A DNA stretch of 64,000 nt from positions 48,994,999 through 49,058,998 of the forward strand of contig CM060190.1 in the NCBI GenBank assembly GCA_030549335.1. The letters are read 5' to 3'. The notes under the pieces were generated by a model. It ran no database searches. It saw nothing but the letters and a program-made list of their open reading frames with translations, and was not told the origin of the DNA. The translations under genes and the position numbers were made by a program. The stretch comes from Pontederia crassipes (Eukaryota; Streptophyta; Magnoliopsida; Commelinales; Pontederiaceae). This document shows, piece by piece, positions 60,517-64,000 of this stretch (positions are counted from its first letter, which is position 1; every line of letters begins with the position of its first letter).

Positions 60517-61600
60517 AAAGTAATTGGAGTGTCGTAGATGAATTGTCTAAGAAAAAGATTCCATGAAAGTTGCCACTTGAAACTGAGGGTTCTGATGAAA
60601 GGGCAAAAAATTAGAGTCACAATTGCTAAATATGCTCCTTTTCAGAACAGGGTTTCATCTTTGAGCCTCCATTTCTAATCAATCAAAATACATGTAGTAA
60701 CAGCATCATTCATACGTACATCAAAACTGAAATTTTCATAGTTCTTGAAGGACCAAAATAAAAAACAAAACTTGAATATACCACTGGTTGCCCTTTCACT
60801 TGTACATTAACAAGATAGCTACTTCAACTATTGATAGTGTTTTAGATCTTGTATTCTCAACAATTATTGATGAAACTAAGTCCAAAGATCGTTTTTAGTA
60901 AAGCAACAGCAACATTTTTTTAAGTACTATGGAACATTGCCTTTTATTTATGGAACCCCTTCAACTTAGTACCTTTATGGCAACGAAGGAACATGTTCGA
61001 TGAGTGCTATTTTTCACTAGTGTGTTCCACTATTCCTATCCAAAAATTCAAGCCCATATGCCTTAAAGGCTTCCTGAGAGCCTTTCCGTCGAGCACCTGC
61101 CGTACCACTACGTGGAACCAGCGACGTGTATTCATCAGGCCCACGTCCCTAAAAAAAACACGAAGATAGAACTCCCTGACGGCACAGAGCCTTGCGATAA
61201 GAGCATGAGACGAAGGACTCAGGCCAGGAGGAAACAAGTACAACTAACCATGCATGAACGGGGCGTCTTCCAGCGAGGAGCCAAAGTCTTGGCAGCGTCA
61301 TGCCCGGCGCCGCCAAACGTTGGATTCTGCTGCAACAGCTGTTTGTCGAAAGTGGAAAGTTAACAGGCATTCGGGAGGTCACGGAATAGGGGAAAAAGAA
61401 CTAATAGCCACCTTGTCGTACCAGCGAAGCGCGTCCATGGAAGTGCCACGCCATGGGAGCCATGGGGTCGCCCAGAGTTCCGAAAATGAAGTGGACATCT
61501 GGAATCTTTGGATGACGAGTGGAAGATGGCAAAGAAAAAAAAGTGTAGCAAATTGGGCTTCGACAATCCGGGCCCAACATCCAAGCCAAGCCCACACAAA
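60517..61600 (-). promoter_or_regulatory. Upstream region of the decarboxylase-like gene with a GC-rich island
   Basis: On the minus strand this is the 5' side of the decarboxylase-like gene. The part at 61,020-61,560 is clearly richer in G and C than its surroundings. It holds several short overlapping frames and plausible donors, for example after GCATG at about 61,248 and after GACAAG at about 61,414. It may contain the promoter and a first exon encoding a targeting peptide. I could not choose one model. Confidence 0.35.
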
Positions 61601-61967
61601 ATTCTTTCTTTTCCTTCAAATTTTGTTGAAATTATAAAATTTACTTATTACTTATATTTTTTATGCCCGCCCGATTTATAGTAAGCTTTCGATGTTTTAG
61701 ACTACTAACACTCGATTAATTAGAAATCGAAAAGATAAAATAGTAATAGTTTATTTCTAACAAAGGTGACTACTCATTTTTATTTATTTATTTGTCTAAA
61801 CAACGGGCTTGAACAGGGTGGTCCCTATTTGCTGTATCTTGTCACCACACAAGTGCCAGGGCTCAGAATGAACCGGGTGGTGTTTTGCATCAAGATTCAT
61901 AAATTATATAGTAGAGTTCATGAAATTTATGTATTTCAACACGACTAGTTATATATATACATATACA

Positions 61968-61998
<31 letters not shown>

Positions 61999-64000
61999 TG
62001 TAAAAAATGTTATGTCAGATATTTTTATCTCCACAATAATTGTTTTATTTTTTTTTCATATTCTATTTTATAGTTGATTTTGGTATGCATCCATATGCTG
62101 AATGTTATAATTGATCCTGAAATGGGAATTGGTGAACTTTTCTTCAAATTTGTTTATGGGAGCAAAAAAAGATCATAATTGGTTGCAATTGAATCACATG
62201 GTGTCATTCGACAAAGAGGGAGAGAATGTTATGGAGTAACTTTCAAATATAAAAAATTTACAAATATGAACTATCATTTTCTAAAAAAAAAACCATGGCC
62301 AGACATGCATTGAACATGACTTATTGATCCGGTTAATTATTGAGCATTAAAAGATAATGCTACATTGTTATTGACGTTCATGCATGATATTTATTAAAGA
62401 TATGTGATTTAAAGGAATGTATAATTGATTAGCCTAAAGTTACGCTAATGTTAAGTGCCATGCTAGGGTACATCGACTCTAATGGCAATAGGTTAAATTG
62501 ATATTTGGAATTGAACTATTGCACCGATTTTGTTGTTAATAGTGCATAGATGTTTTTAAGTCATAGATTAGTGTGGATTATATGTATGCTTACCCTATAT
62601 AATATAATGCATTTCTCCAACAATGGTGTTGCTAGTGATGGAATAATTTGCACATGGCAAGGATTGTTTATGAGTTAACTAGTAGATTTTTATTTGTGTT
62701 TTTATATGTTAGGAGTTCTATGTATGAACTGCTGTATCCAAAGCCATGGATAGCCTAAGGACAATGAGGTAATTTAATGTGTTTTTTTTTAACGTTATGT
62801 AAATTCTATTAGATGTCCATGTAAGGTGGCAAAGTGTTATGTTTAAAGACTTATTAACTGTCAATGTTTTTTATTCATTTATGAACTACAATTTTGTGGC
62901 TATAGATTCATTTAATTTGAAGTTCCGTGTAAATAGTTATCATTAGAGAATTAAATCAAATTGTACTATCATGATTGACAGTGTGTTTGATTTATAAAAT
63001 TCATCATAATTAATAATATCGAATTAGGATTTGAATTCTATGGATTGTGCAATCCTTCTATAGCATCACTTGAAAATGACTAGACTATATTAATTCTTCC
63101 TATCAAAGACTTAGAAAATAAATTTCAGCTGTTGCATAAAAATTCTATATGTGATTCTTATAATGATTTATGTTATTTTTTGCACTTTATATATTATGTT
63201 ATTTATGAAATATTGTGTGATGCTTGATGATCACCTAGACATCATGAAAATTGATAAATTAAACTTAAATATGAAGATTAGTATGTTATGATTGTTGTAT
63301 TGAAAGAATAAATTATCAATTGACGGATACGTAAAAGGGGTGAAAGTAGTTCGGATGCATTTTTAAAATTACAAAAAAATACCCTAAAATTATTAAAGAA
63401 AAAGAAAAATTATCCTCTAGCTTAAAAAATTATATAAAAAATAACTACTTATAAATTAATTATATAAATAAAAATGAGCTTCTACGATTTTTTTCGGATG
63501 GTGACCTAGCTTAAGCGGATCGATTTTGCTCCATTAGAAAATTGCCCTAAATCTTATTCAATTTTCTAATTCTCAATTTTTTTTTGTTTAATTTTTTCGG
63601 ATCCAATAAATTTTTCGGATGAGTTGAATTTTTCTTCTGACCTTAAGATAAGTTTCTTGTCACATCGACAATTGATTAAAAGATATGCACAATAGAGATA
63701 TGCCATTTATCTAACCAATTATGACTGATGATGATGTGATTCTTCGACTAAAGATATCACATATTAGATGAAAAAAAATGTAAAGTTCAAAGTGAACTGT
63801 TGGAAGAAAAAAAATCATGTGATAATTGCCATCCGAGAGCTGATACTTGAAGTAGAATCTTGATCAGTCAACACCTTAAAAAAATACTAATCGCCATCCG
63901 AGAGCTGCTCTTGAAATAGATTTGCGGAATTTTGTTATGCACACATTTACTGGTTGTGACTCCATTTTATCTGAATTATGTATGGATCTCATTGATTTGG
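61600..64000. other. AT-rich intergenic end of the window
   Basis: No coding sequence, RNA gene or complete mobile element was recognised. A TA-rich dinucleotide tract lies at about 61,950-61,997. The segment may include old, diverged transposon DNA, but nothing supports a named element. Confidence 0.55.

Noticed and set aside
61007..61619. Several overlapping frames on both strands in the GC-rich island
   Set aside because: None shows a recognisable domain or consistent splice partner. They are mentioned only as a possible first-exon region.

Overview
This is nuclear DNA from a flowering plant, most likely a monocot outside the grasses. The evidence is multi-exon genes with GT-AG introns, an MSP1-clade LRR receptor kinase resembling rice MSP1, DYW-type PPR and ROP-interactive CRIB proteins, Au-type SINEs and Ty1/copia and Ty3/gypsy retrotransposons, with genes standing as islands in AT-rich sequence. 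No operon, CRISPR array, tRNA or rRNA gene was found. The monocot call rests on my memory of the rice protein; no species is assigned.

Layout. 0.3-7.5 kb, minus strand: seven-exon gene for a five-finger CCCH zinc-finger protein, with SINEs in its introns and an (ATT)25 microsatellite just upstream of its start. 7.5-20 kb: AT-rich spacer with a foldback element, tandem duplications and the probable 5' leader exons of the next gene. 20.2-24.2 kb, plus: intronless MSP1-like receptor kinase CDS. 26.6-30.7 kb, plus: eight-exon GDT1/UPF0016-family cation transporter with three SINEs and a small MITE in its introns. 30.9-32.6 kb: decayed gag-only gypsy remnant. 33.5-35.1 kb, minus: RPL31, head-to-head with an intronless DYW PPR gene (35.6-37.9 kb, plus) across a spacer of about 570 bp carrying a telo-box. 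39.7-40.3 kb, plus: RIC-type CRIB protein.

40.7-57.0 kb is a retrotransposon block: a broken minus-strand copia element, a probable minus-strand solo gypsy LTR, and an LTR-LTR gypsy element (48,996-57,035) with a PBS, a polypurine tract and a near-matching 5-bp target duplication. Its LTRs carry clusters of GGTCGACC-type palindromes. Its interior holds a tandem array and two copies of the pol 3' end. A hAT-like nonautonomous element follows at 57.4-57.8 kb. 58.9-60.5 kb, minus: an Orn/Lys/Arg decarboxylase-like PLP enzyme, possibly lacking its first exon in this model. The remainder to 64 kb is AT-rich with no gene seen.

The genes have unrelated housekeeping, developmental and organellar roles and do not form a pathway. 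I found no convincing undescribed multi-gene system. The unusual material is in the repeats: the inverted-composite SINE, the LTR palindrome clusters and the rearranged gypsy interior.
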